NCBI RefSeq assembly: GCF_002258215.1
Contig: NZ_NEFY01000010.1
Span: 36,334 to 100,333, forward strand
Direction of reading: 5' to 3'
Length of the DNA stretch: 64,000 nt
From: Marinobacter vinifirmus
GTDB taxonomy: Bacteria > Pseudomonadota > Gammaproteobacteria > Pseudomonadales > Oleiphilaceae
Of the stretch, positions 28,315 through 37,495 are shown piece after piece; position 1 is the stretch's first letter, and each line of letters opens with the position of its first letter. Both the position numbers and the translations under genes were made by a program. The notes under the pieces were generated by a model. The model saw only the letters and a list, made by a program, of their open reading frames with translations. It was not told the origin of the DNA and ran no database searches.

Positions 28315-29499
28315 ATGATGCGCAATCGTCGCCCGCTGAACCCGGAACACTCGCAGCCACACCTCCCAATGGGAGGGCTGATCCGCCAACGCATCAGCCG
28401 GCTATTCCTGACACTGGGAGCTCTGGTTTCCTCGCAGATCCTGATCCTCTGGGCTGTAGAGCCTTTGAGTTTTTTCGAAGCTGTGTGGCTCACAATGACC
28501 ACACTGGTCACCGTAGGCTATGGTGACTACGCGCCGGTAACCGCCATCGGTCGCATCAGTACCGTGGTGCTGATGTTTGTAACTGCCATCACCCTGCTCA
28601 CACTGATTGTCAGCGACTATATTGAATACCGGTTCTACCGCCGTGAACGAATCCTCTCCGGACGCTGGATTTACAACATGAAAGACCACATCTTAATCAT
28701 CAACACCCCACGCACCGGTGGCGAACAATACTTCATGCGCTTCGCCACGCAGATTCGGTCGATACCAGAGTACCACACAGTGCCGATCATGCTTCTGACC
28801 CGACAGTTTCCCGGAGGCCTGCCGGCAGAGCTTCGGGATTGCGGCATGGTGCACTTCCACGGTGCAGGCAATGATCCGGAAGCGCTGAAATCCGTCCACG
28901 CCGGTAGTGCCAGGCACGTGATCGTGCTCGCAGCCGACGAGTCCGATCCTTTCTCCGACAGCCTGACCTTCGATATCGCGCACCGGCTGGCAGAGTCCAA
29001 CCTTGGCGGCAAAACCACCGTGGAATGCGTGAGTGATGCCAACCGGGATCGCTTCAAGGCCCTGGGGGTGAGAACCATCATACGGCCGGTTCGAACCTAC
29101 CCGGAAATCATGGTGCGCGCCGTGGTGGCGCCAGGTTCAGAGAAAGTGCTGGAAGATATGTTCAACTACGAGCGTGACCACCCCCACCGCTACGACCTGG
29201 AACTGGACGACCTGACCTGGGCTGACATCGTCAGCGCCCTGGTTCGCCACGGCATTGGCACCGCACTGGCTTATATCGACCACGACAACGAGGTGATCTG
29301 CCATCCGGAAACCAACAAAGAAGTGGAAGGAAAAGGGCTGATCGTATTGGTGCGCTCAACGGACACACCGGAAGTTTCCGTGGTGGAAGAAGCACTGGAT
29401 CGCTACCGGGACTTTTTAGCCCAGTGGCGATCCATGCACGAACAGAATGAGCAAAAGGCCGCGGCAGAGGCTGCCGCTGAAAAAGAAAGCGGTTCCTGA
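28315..29499 (+). CDS. Potassium channel protein with RCK/NAD-binding domain
   Basis: A 394-residue ion channel subunit with two membrane segments. The selectivity filter TVGYGD lies at residues 66-71 between hydrophobic segments at about 30-48 and 80-100. The cytoplasmic part begins with DHILIINTPRTGGEQY, a TrkA-N/RCK-like Rossmann domain, and contains HVIVLAADESDPFSDS. The C-terminal tail is rich in Ala and Glu. It is divergent from glnE and converges with a CYTH gene 5 bases away. The pore-loop sequence makes potassium the likely ion; the physiological role is unknown. Confidence 0.88.
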   Translation: MMRNRRPLNPEHSQPHLPMGGLIRQRISRLFLTLGALVSSQILILWAVEPLSFFEAVWLTMTTLVTVGYGDYAPVTAIGRISTVVLMFVTAITLLTLIVSDYIEYRFYRRERILSGRWIYNMKDHILIINTPRTGGEQYFMRFATQIRSIPEYHTVPIMLLTRQFPGGLPAELRDCGMVHFHGAGNDPEALKSVHAGSARHVIVLAADESDPFSDSLTFDIAHRLAESNLGGKTTVECVSDANRDRFKALGVRTIIRPVRTYPEIMVRAVVAPGSEKVLEDMFNYERDHPHRYDLELDDLTWADIVSALVRHGIGTALAYIDHDNEVICHPETNKEVEGKGLIVLVRSTDTPEVSVVEEALDRYRDFLAQWRSMHEQNEQKAAAEAAAEKESGS

Positions 29500-29504
29500 A
29501 CCGG

Positions 29505-30365
29505 CTAGCCGACAAGGGCCAGTGCTAACTGCAACCGGCCAAGTTGCGGGAATTTTCGAATCAGGTCAGCAGCTGCAATGCCGGACTGAAGTGAATGACT
29601 GAGCTCTTGCCACTCCTTATCAAATCCGGCTGCGCTGGCCGCTTTAGTGATCGCACTTAAAGCGCTTGGGGGCAGCTTGACCGGCTCACCGGTCAGCCAG
29701 CTTACGCTCAGCGTATGCAGCAGCTTCGTTACCGATAAGGGCTCACTGCAAACGAGAATCTCAGGCCGGTAAATACCCGCAAGGAAATATCCCTGCTCGG
29801 CCTTGCTGACCAGGTTGAGGAACACCGGAACTTCGCAGGCAAGCGCCTTCGCCCAACGCATCAACTCGCCCGGTTCGCCGGCTTTCAGCTCGAACTCCAC
29901 CTCGTGCAACGGCAGCGAACGGCCGCCGCCGAGAATTTCACCAGAATCCACAGCCACTTCGATAACACTGCTGCCAGATTCCAGCATCACCACCTGCCGC
30001 TGGAAGTTGGTTTCGAACGCCAGCGCAAGGGCTGACAGGTCGACCTGGCCATGCAGGGGCGTTTGCTCCAGCAGCGATAAATCCAGATCCGGACCAGACA
30101 GTTCCCACTCCCACTCTTCACGCCGATGAGCACCATCTACAAACTCGCCCTTGGTTTTCAGGGTCTGGATAAACCGGTCACCTGCCTGCCTCACCCGCAA
30201 GGCGGCCTTAGCACGGTTAAGGGCGGCGTCCGGGGTGTCGTAATAGCGGTTGATAAGGGTTTTGCGCCGGCCGTCACTCGCTTCCGGCCTGGCCAGCAAC
30301 CACTCAAGGGCTTTGGCTTGGACAGCCTCAGACAGGGTGAGCTTGATTTCGAGTTCTGTGGCCAT
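29505..30365 (-). CDS. CYTH domain protein (triphosphatase family)
   Basis: A 286-residue protein with an N-terminal CYTH domain, a triphosphate tunnel fold. The EXEXK metal/phosphate motif is visible at residues 4-8 (ELEIK). RYYDTPDAALNRAKAALRVR follows, then RQAGDRFIQTLKTKGE and the later HREEWEWEL. The family hydrolyses inorganic triphosphate or related substrates; no separate CHAD domain is clear in the C-terminal 90 residues. The ATG at 30365 is chosen because the EXEXK motif follows at once; the frame is open to 30428 through the porin terminator. Confidence 0.87.
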   Translation of the reverse strand: MATELEIKLTLSEAVQAKALEWLLARPEASDGRRKTLINRYYDTPDAALNRAKAALRVRQAGDRFIQTLKTKGEFVDGAHRREEWEWELSGPDLDLSLLEQTPLHGQVDLSALALAFETNFQRQVVMLESGSSVIEVAVDSGEILGGGRSLPLHEVEFELKAGEPGELMRWAKALACEVPVFLNLVSKAEQGYFLAGIYRPEILVCSEPLSVTKLLHTLSVSWLTGEPVKLPPSALSAITKAASAAGFDKEWQELSHSLQSGIAAADLIRKFPQLGRLQLALALVG

Positions 30366-30406
30366 GGGCTTCGGTTCTCCGATAAAAATGGGCAGCCCTA
30401 AAATAC

Positions 30407-30437
30407 AAAAGCCGGTGACCTGAGTCACCGGCTTTTT
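30407..30437 (-). terminator. Bidirectional-looking terminator after the porin gene
   Basis: A 9-bp perfect stem (30411-30419 with 30424-30432) with a 4-base loop is flanked by AAAA on the left and TTTTT on the right. On the minus strand it terminates the porin gene, whose stop is 29 bases upstream. Confidence 0.85.
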
Positions 30438-30465
30438 GGTACTACTGGATTAGCTGGTTAGCTGA

Positions 30466-31542
30466 TCAGAAGTAGTAAACAGCACCAAGCGCCAGAGTGG
30501 AGCGCTCGTCGCCTTCGGCGGCAAATGAACCAACTTCGTAATCTTTATCGGCATCAGCGCTGGAAATATAGCCTTCAACATACACGTACATGTTGCTGGA
30601 CAGGTTATGCAGAGCCTGAATGGTGATGGTGTCGTTCTTATCACCAGTCACGTCATCATCTTCCATCTGGTAAGCCAGGGCAAACTGGTTTGCACCCAGA
30701 GTATATACACCCATTACACCAAAGATGTCGGAATCGTCTTTGCGAGTCTGATACTCACCAATCAGAGTCAGATCATCCATACCGTAAGTGGCAGACAGGC
30801 CATAGCTATTCTCGTTGTCTCCAGCAGAACCATCATTAGAGTCCATCGCGAAAGCAAGCTTCAGAGCATCAACTTCATAAGTTGCGGCAAGCTGGTACGG
30901 GAATGACTTATCTCCAGAACTACGATCTTCTGCAACCGTAACAAATTCTCCAGGAATGACGTTACCATTTTCATCGAGAGCAGGCACTCGACCTTCAAAC
31001 GTATCCGAAGACTTGGTGTCAGAATCCCCGTTGACCTGAACGGCCGCACCCAGAGTCAGGCCACCAAACGACGGAGATTCATACTGAATCAGATCGCCTT
31101 CACCGGTGTCATAGTTACCAAAGATATCAGAGCCAACTTCGTGGAAGTTGCCAATGATGACAATATTGCGCTCGTACAGAGAGTCGTCAGAACCAACCCA
31201 AACTTTACCGAAGTTGTCGCCCTGAACCCCGATGTAGGCCTCGTCAAGACCGTCGATACCGCTGCTCTTGCTCTTATCGTCGGCGTTGATGCCTTCCAGC
31301 TCGAGCTTCAGGAAGCCTTTGATGCCAGGAGCAATTTCATGCTCATGAGCAACACCAAGTGTGGTGCCATTGTCAAAATGCTCAAGGCCGTTGAACTTTT
31401 GTCCAGCTTCGTTCTCGACATCGTTGTATGTCAGAGCATACTGAATGTTACCGTAAACGGTCGGCAGGTTGCTTTCCTGGGCCAGAGCAGCGCCAGAGAA
31501 GGTTGCGGCTGCAATAGCAGAAGCAAGAATAGTTTTTTTCAT
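30466..31542 (-). CDS. Outer membrane porin
   Basis: A general diffusion porin of the Gram-negative Porin_4 type, 358 residues. A Sec signal peptide (MKKTILASAIAAATFSGAALA, cleaved before QES) is followed by alternating strands that begin LPTVYGNIQYALTYND. The chain ends in a short strand with a terminal phenylalanine (LALGAVYYF), the usual Bam recognition end. It is rich in Asp, Glu and Gly. The ATG at 31542 has AAGGAAGA upstream. The 487-base gap upstream holds several dyads and suggests regulation. Substrate selectivity unknown. Confidence 0.92.
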   Translation of the reverse strand: MKKTILASAIAAATFSGAALAQESNLPTVYGNIQYALTYNDVENEAGQKFNGLEHFDNGTTLGVAHEHEIAPGIKGFLKLELEGINADDKSKSSGIDGLDEAYIGVQGDNFGKVWVGSDDSLYERNIVIIGNFHEVGSDIFGNYDTGEGDLIQYESPSFGGLTLGAAVQVNGDSDTKSSDTFEGRVPALDENGNVIPGEFVTVAEDRSSGDKSFPYQLAATYEVDALKLAFAMDSNDGSAGDNENSYGLSATYGMDDLTLIGEYQTRKDDSDIFGVMGVYTLGANQFALAYQMEDDDVTGDKNDTITIQALHNLSSNMYVYVEGYISSADADKDYEVGSFAAEGDERSTLALGAVYYF

Positions 31543-32029
31543 GTTGCGTCTTCCTTTTTGAGTTAACTCAGGTTTTCGACGGGTGTAAGCCCCGATTTTT
31601 ACTGGCAAATCCAGCAAATGCCGGCTTTACCGGAACCCCGATCAACCCCCATTTATTTCCAACAGAGGGCCGACATTTCTTCTTTTTATCTGGCCGGGAA
31701 AGCCCCGAACCTTAGTTCTCAACCACTTACAGAACTTTGTTAAAGTTCAGGGTGATGAACCTGTTTTAATACAATGTTTGCATTTTTGCAAATTTTCACG
31801 GGCTAATTTTTAGCCTTTTTTGGTCAGGAAGCAAAGTTCTTTATTCCTCAATGGCTTGACCACAGATTCCGGTTTTATCTACCAAAATCAGGGCCAGAAC
31901 CCAAAAACCGCTTCCAGAACAATCAACTAACGCAGTCCGAGCTAGCAAAACCACAAACCGGCTCAAACATTACCTTATCTACCGCCCTTTTGTGAGGCGC
32001 CAGATACAACTCTGTCACATTTCTGTGCA
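31543..32029. promoter_or_regulatory. Porin upstream region with three dyads
   Basis: These 487 AT-rich bases contain no gene that I can support. They hold a 7+7 dyad at 31732-31748 (GAACTTT, 3-base spacer), a 6+6 dyad at 31777-31792 (TTTGCA, 4-base spacer) and a terminator-like hairpin at 31801-31821. The first two are possible operator sites for the porin. No clear -35/-10 pair was found. Confidence 0.45.
31801..31821 (+). terminator. Orphan terminator-like hairpin on the plus strand
   Basis: GGCTAA and TTAGCC form a 6-bp stem with a 3-base loop, followed by six T residues on the plus strand. No annotated plus-strand gene ends here, so it could end a small untranslated transcript running away from the porin, or be chance in AT-rich DNA. 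Confidence 0.4.
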
Positions 32030-32485
32030 CTAACCCTTTTTGCCGGTTTCCAGCATGAACGTGACAGGGCCGTCATTTACCAGGGCCACTTTCATGTCTG
32101 CACCGAACCGCCCTTCCCCAACACGACTCTCCCCAAGCTCAGCACGGGCCCGGGCCACAAAATTCTGATACAGGGAATTGGCCATATCCGGCGCAGCCGC
32201 CAGCGAGAACCCCGGGCGGGTACCGGAGCCGGTATCGGCGGCAAGTGTGAACTGGGGAACAATCAGCAGGGATCCACCGGAGTCCTGAACGTTCACGTTC
32301 ATCCGGCCCTGCTCGTCGGGGAATACCCGGTAAGAGAGGATCTTTCGGCACAAGTCCCTGGCCTCATTTTGTGTGTCGTCCTTTTCCACACCCAGCAATA
32401 GCAAAAGCCCCGGCCCGATGGCGGAAATCTTTTCCCCATTCACCGTTACACTGGCTTCGGAAACGCGCTGGATCAGTCCTTTCAT
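32030..32485 (-). CDS. dtd: D-aminoacyl-tRNA deacylase
   Basis: Dtd hydrolyses D-aminoacyl-tRNAs that are formed by mistake. It is a 151-residue protein. LIQRVSEASVTVNGE is at the N-terminus and LLLLLGVEKDDT follows. The two active-site motifs are PQFTLAADT (the usual SQxT, here with Pro in place of Ser) and NDGPVTFML (the NxGPxT motif). The ATG at 32485 matches the family start; an extension to 32527 is not favoured. It lies upstream of no other gene on its strand and after the porin region. Confidence 0.95.
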   Translation of the reverse strand: MKGLIQRVSEASVTVNGEKISAIGPGLLLLLGVEKDDTQNEARDLCRKILSYRVFPDEQGRMNVNVQDSGGSLLIVPQFTLAADTGSGTRPGFSLAAAPDMANSLYQNFVARARAELGESRVGEGRFGADMKVALVNDGPVTFMLETGKKG

Positions 32486-32593
32486 TCCATCCCTTGGCAA
32501 GATGAGCACAGGGTTAAAAATCAGCAACGCGCAAGAGTGTATAGGGCCCTCGGCGGGGCCGCAAGCCCTTGAAGGCCAATAATAAGTCTATGC

Positions 32594-33556
32594 TCAACCG
32601 GCACCTGGCAGGCTTTTCGCCACTACCTCTTCTACGCCCCGCAACAGCGCATCCACAATAGCCGGCTCGGACGCGGAATGGCCGGCATCCCGGATAATAT
32701 GCAACTCGGCTTCCGGCCAGGCCCGGTGCAGGGCCAGGGCATTATCCAGCGGGCACACCATGTCGTAACGGCCGTGCACAATTACCCCGGGGATATCCGC
32801 CAACCGGCCCGCGTCCCGCACAATCTGATCCGGTTCCAGAAAGGCGTTGTTCATGAAGTAATGGCACTCAATACGCGCCAGGGCGATGGCCACATGGGGG
32901 TGGCCGAAATGCTCCACCACCTTGGGGTTCGGATGCAGGGTCGCGCAACGGCCTTCCCAGATCGACCAGGCTTTTGCCGCCTGAATCTGCTCCAGTTCAT
33001 TGGCGCTGGTGAGCCGGCGATAGTAGGCCGTCACCATATCACCGCGTTCGGCTTCGGGAATCGGAGCCAGAAAATCCTGCCAGTAATCCGGAAACACCCG
33101 GCTCGCGCCTTCCTGGTAGAACCACTGAATATCTCGCGGCCGGCACAGAAAGATACCCCGCAACACCAGCCCGAGAACCCGCTCCGGGTAGGTTTCGGCA
33201 TATACCAGGCTGAGCGTGGAGCCCCAACTGCCACCAAACAGCAACCAGCGGTCAATGCCCAGAAACTGGCGAATGGTTTCCATATCCTTAACCAGCTTGT
33301 CGGTGCTGTTGCCTTCCAGCTCCGCTAAAGGCGTGGAACGGCCAGCGCCGCGCTGGTCCATCAGGATAATCCGGAAGCGCTCGGCATCGAAAAACCGCCG
33401 ATGGTAATCCTCACACCCACCACCCGGCCCGCCGTGAACCACAAGCACAGGAATGCCATCCGGATTGCCGGATTCTTCCAGGTACAACTCATGGGGTTCG
33501 TCCACCACAAGGCGATGGCGGGCGTAGGGTTCAATATCGGGGTAGAGGTTCAGCAT
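32594..33556 (-). CDS. pip: Proline iminopeptidase
   Basis: An alpha/beta-hydrolase of 320 residues that releases N-terminal proline from peptides. The oxyanion loop is HGGPGGG (residues 41-47), the nucleophile elbow is GGSWGS with Ser110, and HGRYDMVCP and DAGHSAS carry the catalytic Asp and His. The MDQRGAGRS block and the cap-domain start SANELEQIQAAKAW... are typical of the Pip subgroup. It stands between dtd and typA on the same strand. Confidence 0.95.
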   Translation of the reverse strand: MLNLYPDIEPYARHRLVVDEPHELYLEESGNPDGIPVLVVHGGPGGGCEDYHRRFFDAERFRIILMDQRGAGRSTPLAELEGNSTDKLVKDMETIRQFLGIDRWLLFGGSWGSTLSLVYAETYPERVLGLVLRGIFLCRPRDIQWFYQEGASRVFPDYWQDFLAPIPEAERGDMVTAYYRRLTSANELEQIQAAKAWSIWEGRCATLHPNPKVVEHFGHPHVAIALARIECHYFMNNAFLEPDQIVRDAGRLADIPGVIVHGRYDMVCPLDNALALHRAWPEAELHIIRDAGHSASEPAIVDALLRGVEEVVAKSLPGAG

Positions 33557-33624
33557 GACGAACTCCGTTTCAGGGATAACGGCAGTCTAGCTGAGTTGGA
33601 TGGGGATGATAAATAAAGGATAGC

Positions 33625-33706
33625 TTTGCCACGGAATCCACGGAAAAACACGGAAAACTTCGTTTCTATTTTTCCGTGTCTTCCGTGTTCTTCCGTGGCA
33701 AAAAAG
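33625..33706. repeat. Palindromic CCACGGA-type intergenic repeat
   Basis: Two arms of about 33 bases (33625-33657 and 33671-33703) are near-perfect inverted copies built from repeated CCACGGAA/ACACGGAA units. They can fold into a long hairpin between typA and pip. The right arm is followed by an A-run that reads as T-run for typA transcripts, so it may also end typA transcription. Related units occur at 61991-62076. Confidence 0.75.
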
Positions 33707-33710
33707 CCCG

Positions 33711-35522
33711 TTACTTCTTACCCGCGCGCTTACGCTCGTTCTCGGTCAGAAGCTTCTTGCGCAGACGGATCGACTTGGGCGTGACTTCTACCAGCTCGTC
33801 GTCGTCGATGAACTCCAGCGCCTGCTCCAGGGTGAACTTGATGGGCGGCACCAGGCCGATCACTTCGTCTTTACCGGAGGCACGCATGTTGTCCAGCTTC
33901 TTGCCCTTGGTGGGGTTAACCACCAGGTCGTTGTCGCGGCTATGGATACCACACAGCTGGCCTTCGTAGATTTCCTGGCCCGGGTCGAGGAACAGCTTGC
34001 CCCGGCTCTGCAGGGTTTCCAGGGAGTAGGTCAGCGCAGTACCGGTCGCCATGGAAACGATAACGCCGTTCTGGCGGCTGGTTACGTCACCCATCTTCAC
34101 CGGGCCGTAGTGGCTGAAGGTGGAGGTCAGGATGCCGGTACCGGAGGTCATGGTCAGGAAGGTGTTCCGGAAACCGATCAGGCCTCGGGCAGGAATGGTG
34201 TATTCCAGGCGGATTCGGCCCTTGCCGTCCGGGATCATGTTGGTCATGTCACCCTTACGCAGACCCATCTGCTCCATGATCGCGCCCTGGTGCTGCTCTT
34301 CGATGTCGATGATCACGTTTTCGTACGGCTCTTCCTTCTGGCCGTTTACTTCCTTGACCACCACTTCCGGGCGGCCTACGGCCAGCTCGAAGTTTTCGCG
34401 ACGCATGTTCTCGATCAGAACCGACAGGTGCAGCTCACCACGGCCAGACACCTTGAACTTATCCGCTGAATCGCCCTCTTCAACACGAAGTGCCACGTTG
34501 TGCAGCAGCTCTTTTTCCAGGCGCTCTTTGATGTTACGGCTGGTCACGTACTTGCCTTCTTTACCGGCAAACGGTGAATCGTTTACCTGGAAGGTCATGG
34601 ATACGGTGGGCTCGTCAACGGTCAGCGCCGGCAGGGCTTCTACGGTAGAGGGATCACACAGGGTGTCGGAAATGAACAGCTGGTCCAGGCCGCTTACGCA
34701 CACAATGTCGCCGGCCTGGGCTTCTTCAACTTCCACACGCTGCAGGCCGGAGTGGCCCATGATTTTCAGAATACGGCCGTTGCGCTTCTTGCCGTCGGCA
34801 CCGAGAGCCACCACCGGCGTGTTGGTTTTCACTTTACCGCGCATGATACGGCCGATACCGATTACACCCAGGAAGCTGTTGTAGTCCAGCTGGGAGATCT
34901 GCATCTGAAACGGGCCGTCCAGGTCAACGGCAGGTGCCGGTACGTGGTCAACAATCGCCTGGAACACGGCGTCCATATTGTCCTGGAGGTCTTCATGGTC
35001 CATACCGGCAATGCCGTTCAGGGCGCTGGCGTAAACAATCGGGAAGTCCAGCTGCTCGTCGGTGGCACCCAGGTTATCGAACAGGTCAAAGACCTGGTCT
35101 ACAACCCAGTCCGGGCGCGCACCCGGGCGGTCGATCTTGTTCACGACCACAATCGGGCGCAGGCCCGCTGCGAAAGCTTTCTGGGTAACAAAGCGGGTTT
35201 GCGGCATGGGGCCGTCGATGGAATCCACCACCAGCAGCACACTGTCTACCATGCTCATTACCCGCTCAACTTCGCCACCGAAGTCAGCGTGGCCCGGGGT
35301 GTCTACGATGTTGATATCGTAGTCCTTCCATTTCAGCGCGGTGTTTTTTGCCAGAATGGTAATGCCACGCTCTTTTTCCTGGTCGTTGGAGTCCATAACG
35401 CGCTCGTTTTCGAGCTCTTTACGGTCCAGGGTGCCAGACTGGCGCAGCAACTGGTCAACCAGGGTGGTTTTACCGTGGTCGACGTGGGCAATGATGGCGA
35501 CGTTTCTAAGCTTATCAATCAC
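33711..35522 (-). CDS. typA: Ribosome-associated GTPase TypA/BipA
   Basis: A translational GTPase of 603 residues that acts in ribosome assembly and stress responses. The G1 loop AHVDHGKT is at residues 12-19, the [10 protein letters not shown] switch follows, then [15 protein letters not shown] and [13 protein letters not shown]. The C-terminal part has the BipA-specific [17 protein letters not shown]. The start is GTG at 35522 with AGGA eight bases upstream, which gives the usual length; the frame open to 35657 runs into the glnA control region. It is divergent from glnA. Confidence 0.97.
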   Translation of the reverse strand: MIDKLRNVAIIAHVDHGKTTLVDQLLRQSGTLDRKELENERVMDSNDQEKERGITILAKNTALKWKDYDINIVDTPGHADFGGEVERVMSMVDSVLLVVDSIDGPMPQTRFVTQKAFAAGLRPIVVVNKIDRPGARPDWVVDQVFDLFDNLGATDEQLDFPIVYASALNGIAGMDHEDLQDNMDAVFQAIVDHVPAPAVDLDGPFQMQISQLDYNSFLGVIGIGRIMRGKVKTNTPVVALGADGKKRNGRILKIMGHSGLQRVEVEEAQAGDIVCVSGLDQLFISDTLCDPSTVEALPALTVDEPTVSMTFQVNDSPFAGKEGKYVTSRNIKERLEKELLHNVALRVEEGDSADKFKVSGRGELHLSVLIENMRRENFELAVGRPEVVVKEVNGQKEEPYENVIIDIEEQHQGAIMEQMGLRKGDMTNMIPDGKGRIRLEYTIPARGLIGFRNTFLTMTSGTGILTSTFSHYGPVKMGDVTSRQNGVIVSMATGTALTYSLETLQSRGKLFLDPGQEIYEGQLCGIHSRDNDLVVNPTKGKKLDNMRASGKDEVIGLVPPIKFTLEQALEFIDDDELVEVTPKSIRLRKKLLTENERKRAGKK

Positions 35523-35650
35523 AACGGGTATCCTGCAGAAATTAGCGGCGCGCAGTATATCGAAAAGTCCATGTCGATAATATGAAGAATAGTGCCTAAT
35601 ATGTAACCAACCCTTCCGGCGCACTGATATCAGGCAATCCACCGGTTTTC

Positions 35651-35665
35651 GCACCAAAGTGGTGC
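35651..35665 (+). promoter_or_regulatory. NtrC-like binding site upstream of glnA
   Basis: GCACCAAAGTGGTGC matches the known NtrC operator pattern GCACC-N5-GGTGC exactly in both half-sites. It lies about 100 bases upstream of the sigma-54 element, in the range of NtrC enhancers at glnA in enteric bacteria. Confidence 0.8.
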
Positions 35666-35764
35666 GCTATTCTGGTGCATTTCCGGGCCGGCCGCCGTAC
35701 ACTTTTGCACACACAACGCACCAAAGCCTTGCCACTGCGCTGTTGTGGCGCAGTTACACAAAAC

Positions 35765-35780
35765 TGGCAAGGCACTTGCT
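35765..35780 (+). promoter_or_regulatory. Sigma-54 promoter of glnA
   Basis: TGGCAAGGCACTTGCT has GG (35766-35767) and GC (35778-35779) separated by exactly 10 bases, with TGGCA and TTGCT around them, as in -24/-12 promoters. Transcription should start near 35791. Confidence 0.82.
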
Positions 35781-35914
35781 TAGTGAGGAGTAGCCGTAAT
35801 TGAAAGGTAAGGGCCAAAGGCTTCTGGTAAGCTGCCTTCACCTGCAAGAGATCGGGCCTCAGCACACAGAACGATCCGGCACAACGAACACGAAATCACT
35901 ACGGAGCATGCACA

Positions 35915-37318
35915 ATGTCCAAGACGATTGATTTGATCAAAGAACACGAAGTCAAATGGGTTGACCTGCGCTTCACCGACAGCCGCGGTAAAGAACAGCA
36001 CGTTACACTGCCTGCCACTGAAGTAGACGAAGACTTCTTCGCTGACGGCAAGATGTTCGACGGCTCTTCTATTTCTGGTTGGAAAGGCATCAACGAGTCC
36101 GACATGATCCTGATGCCGGTTGACGATACCGCCGTGCTGGATCCGTTCACCGAAGAAACCACCATTAACATCACCTGCAACATTGTAGAGCCGACAACCA
36201 TGCAGGGTTACGAGCGCGACCCCCGCTCCGTTGCCCAGCGCGCAGAGGAATACCTGAAGTCCACCGGCATTGCCGACGGCGCCCTGTTTGGCCCGGAGCC
36301 CGAGTTCTTCATCTTTGACTCCGTGAAGTGGAAGACCGACATGCAGGGCTCCATGTACTCCCTGCACTCCGAAGAAGCCGCCTGGGTATCCGGCGAAGAC
36401 TTCGACCGCAACAACATCGGCCACCGCCCGGGCGTAAAAGGCGGCTACTTCCCGGTTCCGCCGGTAGACAGCCTGCACGACCTGCGTGGCGCTATGTGTG
36501 CGGCTATGGAAAGCATGGGCCTGACCATCGAAGTGCACCACCACGAAGTGGGCACAGCCGGCCAGTGTGAAATCGGCGTTGGCCCGAACACCCTGACCCG
36601 CAAGGCAGACGAAGTTCAGATTCTGAAGTACTGCGTGCACAACGTAGCCCACGCCTACGGCAAAACCGCCACCTTCATGCCCAAGCCGGTCGTGGGTGAC
36701 AACGGTTCCGGCATGCACGTGCACATGTCCCTGAACAAAGACGGCAAAAACCTGTTCGCAGGTGACAGCTATGCCGGCCTGAGCGAAATGGCCCTGTACT
36801 ACATCGGCGGCATCATCAAGCACTCCAAGGCCATCAACGCCTTCACCAACCCGGCCACCAACAGCTACAAGCGTCTGGTACCCGGCTTTGAAGCCCCGGT
36901 CATGCTGGCCTACTCTGCCCGTAACCGTTCCGCTTCCATCCGGATTCCGTACGTAAGCAGCCCGAAGGCGCGCCGTATCGAAGTGCGCTTCCCGGACCCG
37001 GCAGCCAACCCGTACCTGGCCTTCGCCGCCCTGATGATGGCCGGCCTGGACGGCATCCAGAACAAGATCCACCCTGGCGATGCCATGGACAAGGACTTGT
37101 ACGACCTGCCGAAGGAAGAAGCCATGAACATCCCGCAGGTAGCCACTACCCTGCAGGAGGCGCTCGATTGCCTGGCAGAAGACCACGAGTTCCTGACCCG
37201 CGGCGGCGTGTTCACCGAAGACATGATTGCCGGCTACATCGACCTGAAGCGTGGCGAAGTTGAGCGTATCAACATGACCACTCACCCGGTTGAATTCGAA
37301 CTGTATTACTCCTGCTAA
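35915..37318 (+). CDS. glnA: Glutamine synthetase, type I
   Basis: GlnA makes glutamine from glutamate, ammonia and ATP as a dodecamer. It has 467 residues. The ATG has GGAG at 35903-35906. [19 protein letters not shown] near residue 50 and FGPEPEFF are metal-site blocks, and [16 protein letters not shown] is the ATP/active-site region. The adenylylation tyrosine is Y396 in MDKDLYDLP, the target of GlnE, which is also encoded here. Control by NtrC and sigma-54 is supported by the upstream sites. It ends with a strong terminator. Confidence 0.98.
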   Translation: MSKTIDLIKEHEVKWVDLRFTDSRGKEQHVTLPATEVDEDFFADGKMFDGSSISGWKGINESDMILMPVDDTAVLDPFTEETTINITCNIVEPTTMQGYERDPRSVAQRAEEYLKSTGIADGALFGPEPEFFIFDSVKWKTDMQGSMYSLHSEEAAWVSGEDFDRNNIGHRPGVKGGYFPVPPVDSLHDLRGAMCAAMESMGLTIEVHHHEVGTAGQCEIGVGPNTLTRKADEVQILKYCVHNVAHAYGKTATFMPKPVVGDNGSGMHVHMSLNKDGKNLFAGDSYAGLSEMALYYIGGIIKHSKAINAFTNPATNSYKRLVPGFEAPVMLAYSARNRSASIRIPYVSSPKARRIEVRFPDPAANPYLAFAALMMAGLDGIQNKIHPGDAMDKDLYDLPKEEAMNIPQVATTLQEALDCLAEDHEFLTRGGVFTEDMIAGYIDLKRGEVERINMTTHPVEFELYYSC

Positions 37319-37322
37319 GCCG

Positions 37323-37341
37323 CCGCACCAATTTGGTGCGG
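37323..37341. promoter_or_regulatory. Perfect NtrC-like palindrome just after glnA
   Basis: CCGCACCAATTTGGTGCGG is a 9+9 perfect palindrome with one central base, and contains the NtrC-type GCACC-N5-GGTGC. It begins 5 bases after the glnA stop. It may be an NtrC site or a first hairpin before the terminator. Confidence 0.55.
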
Positions 37342-37354
37342 TTCGGTAACAGCT

Positions 37355-37380
37355 AGCCCCGCCCGGTGCGGGGCTTTTTT
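37355..37380 (+). terminator. Rho-independent terminator of glnA
   Basis: AGCCCCGC and GCGGGGCT form an 8-bp stem with a 5-base loop, followed by a T-run on the plus strand, 37 bases after the glnA stop. Confidence 0.88.
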
Positions 37381-37495
37381 ATGGCTGGCTTTGTGAGGCC
37401 CTTAACGATATGTAACCCAAGCAAGCCCGCCAGCCGTTGAAAACCCCGCCAACGGCGCCGATAATCGAGGCAGTTGATCAAAGCAGGCCTTTATT

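Larger units (their letters stand above)
35523..35914. promoter_or_regulatory. typA / glnA divergent control region
   Basis: These 392 bases hold the nitrogen control elements listed separately: an NtrC-like palindrome, a weaker half-site at 35718-35732 (GCACCAAAGCCTTGC) and a sigma-54 promoter. No gene is seen. About 125 bases of untranslated leader precede glnA. Confidence 0.6.

Noticed and set aside
35780..37285. Long open frame (501 codons) on the minus strand over glnA
   Set aside because: It is antisense to a complete, well-conserved glutamine synthetase and encodes a low-complexity Val/His/Gly-rich product. It is a frame shadow caused by codon bias.
37381..37495. Sigma-54 promoter for the DUF4124 gene
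   Set aside because: No GG-N10-GC element with a TTGC-like -12 was found here.
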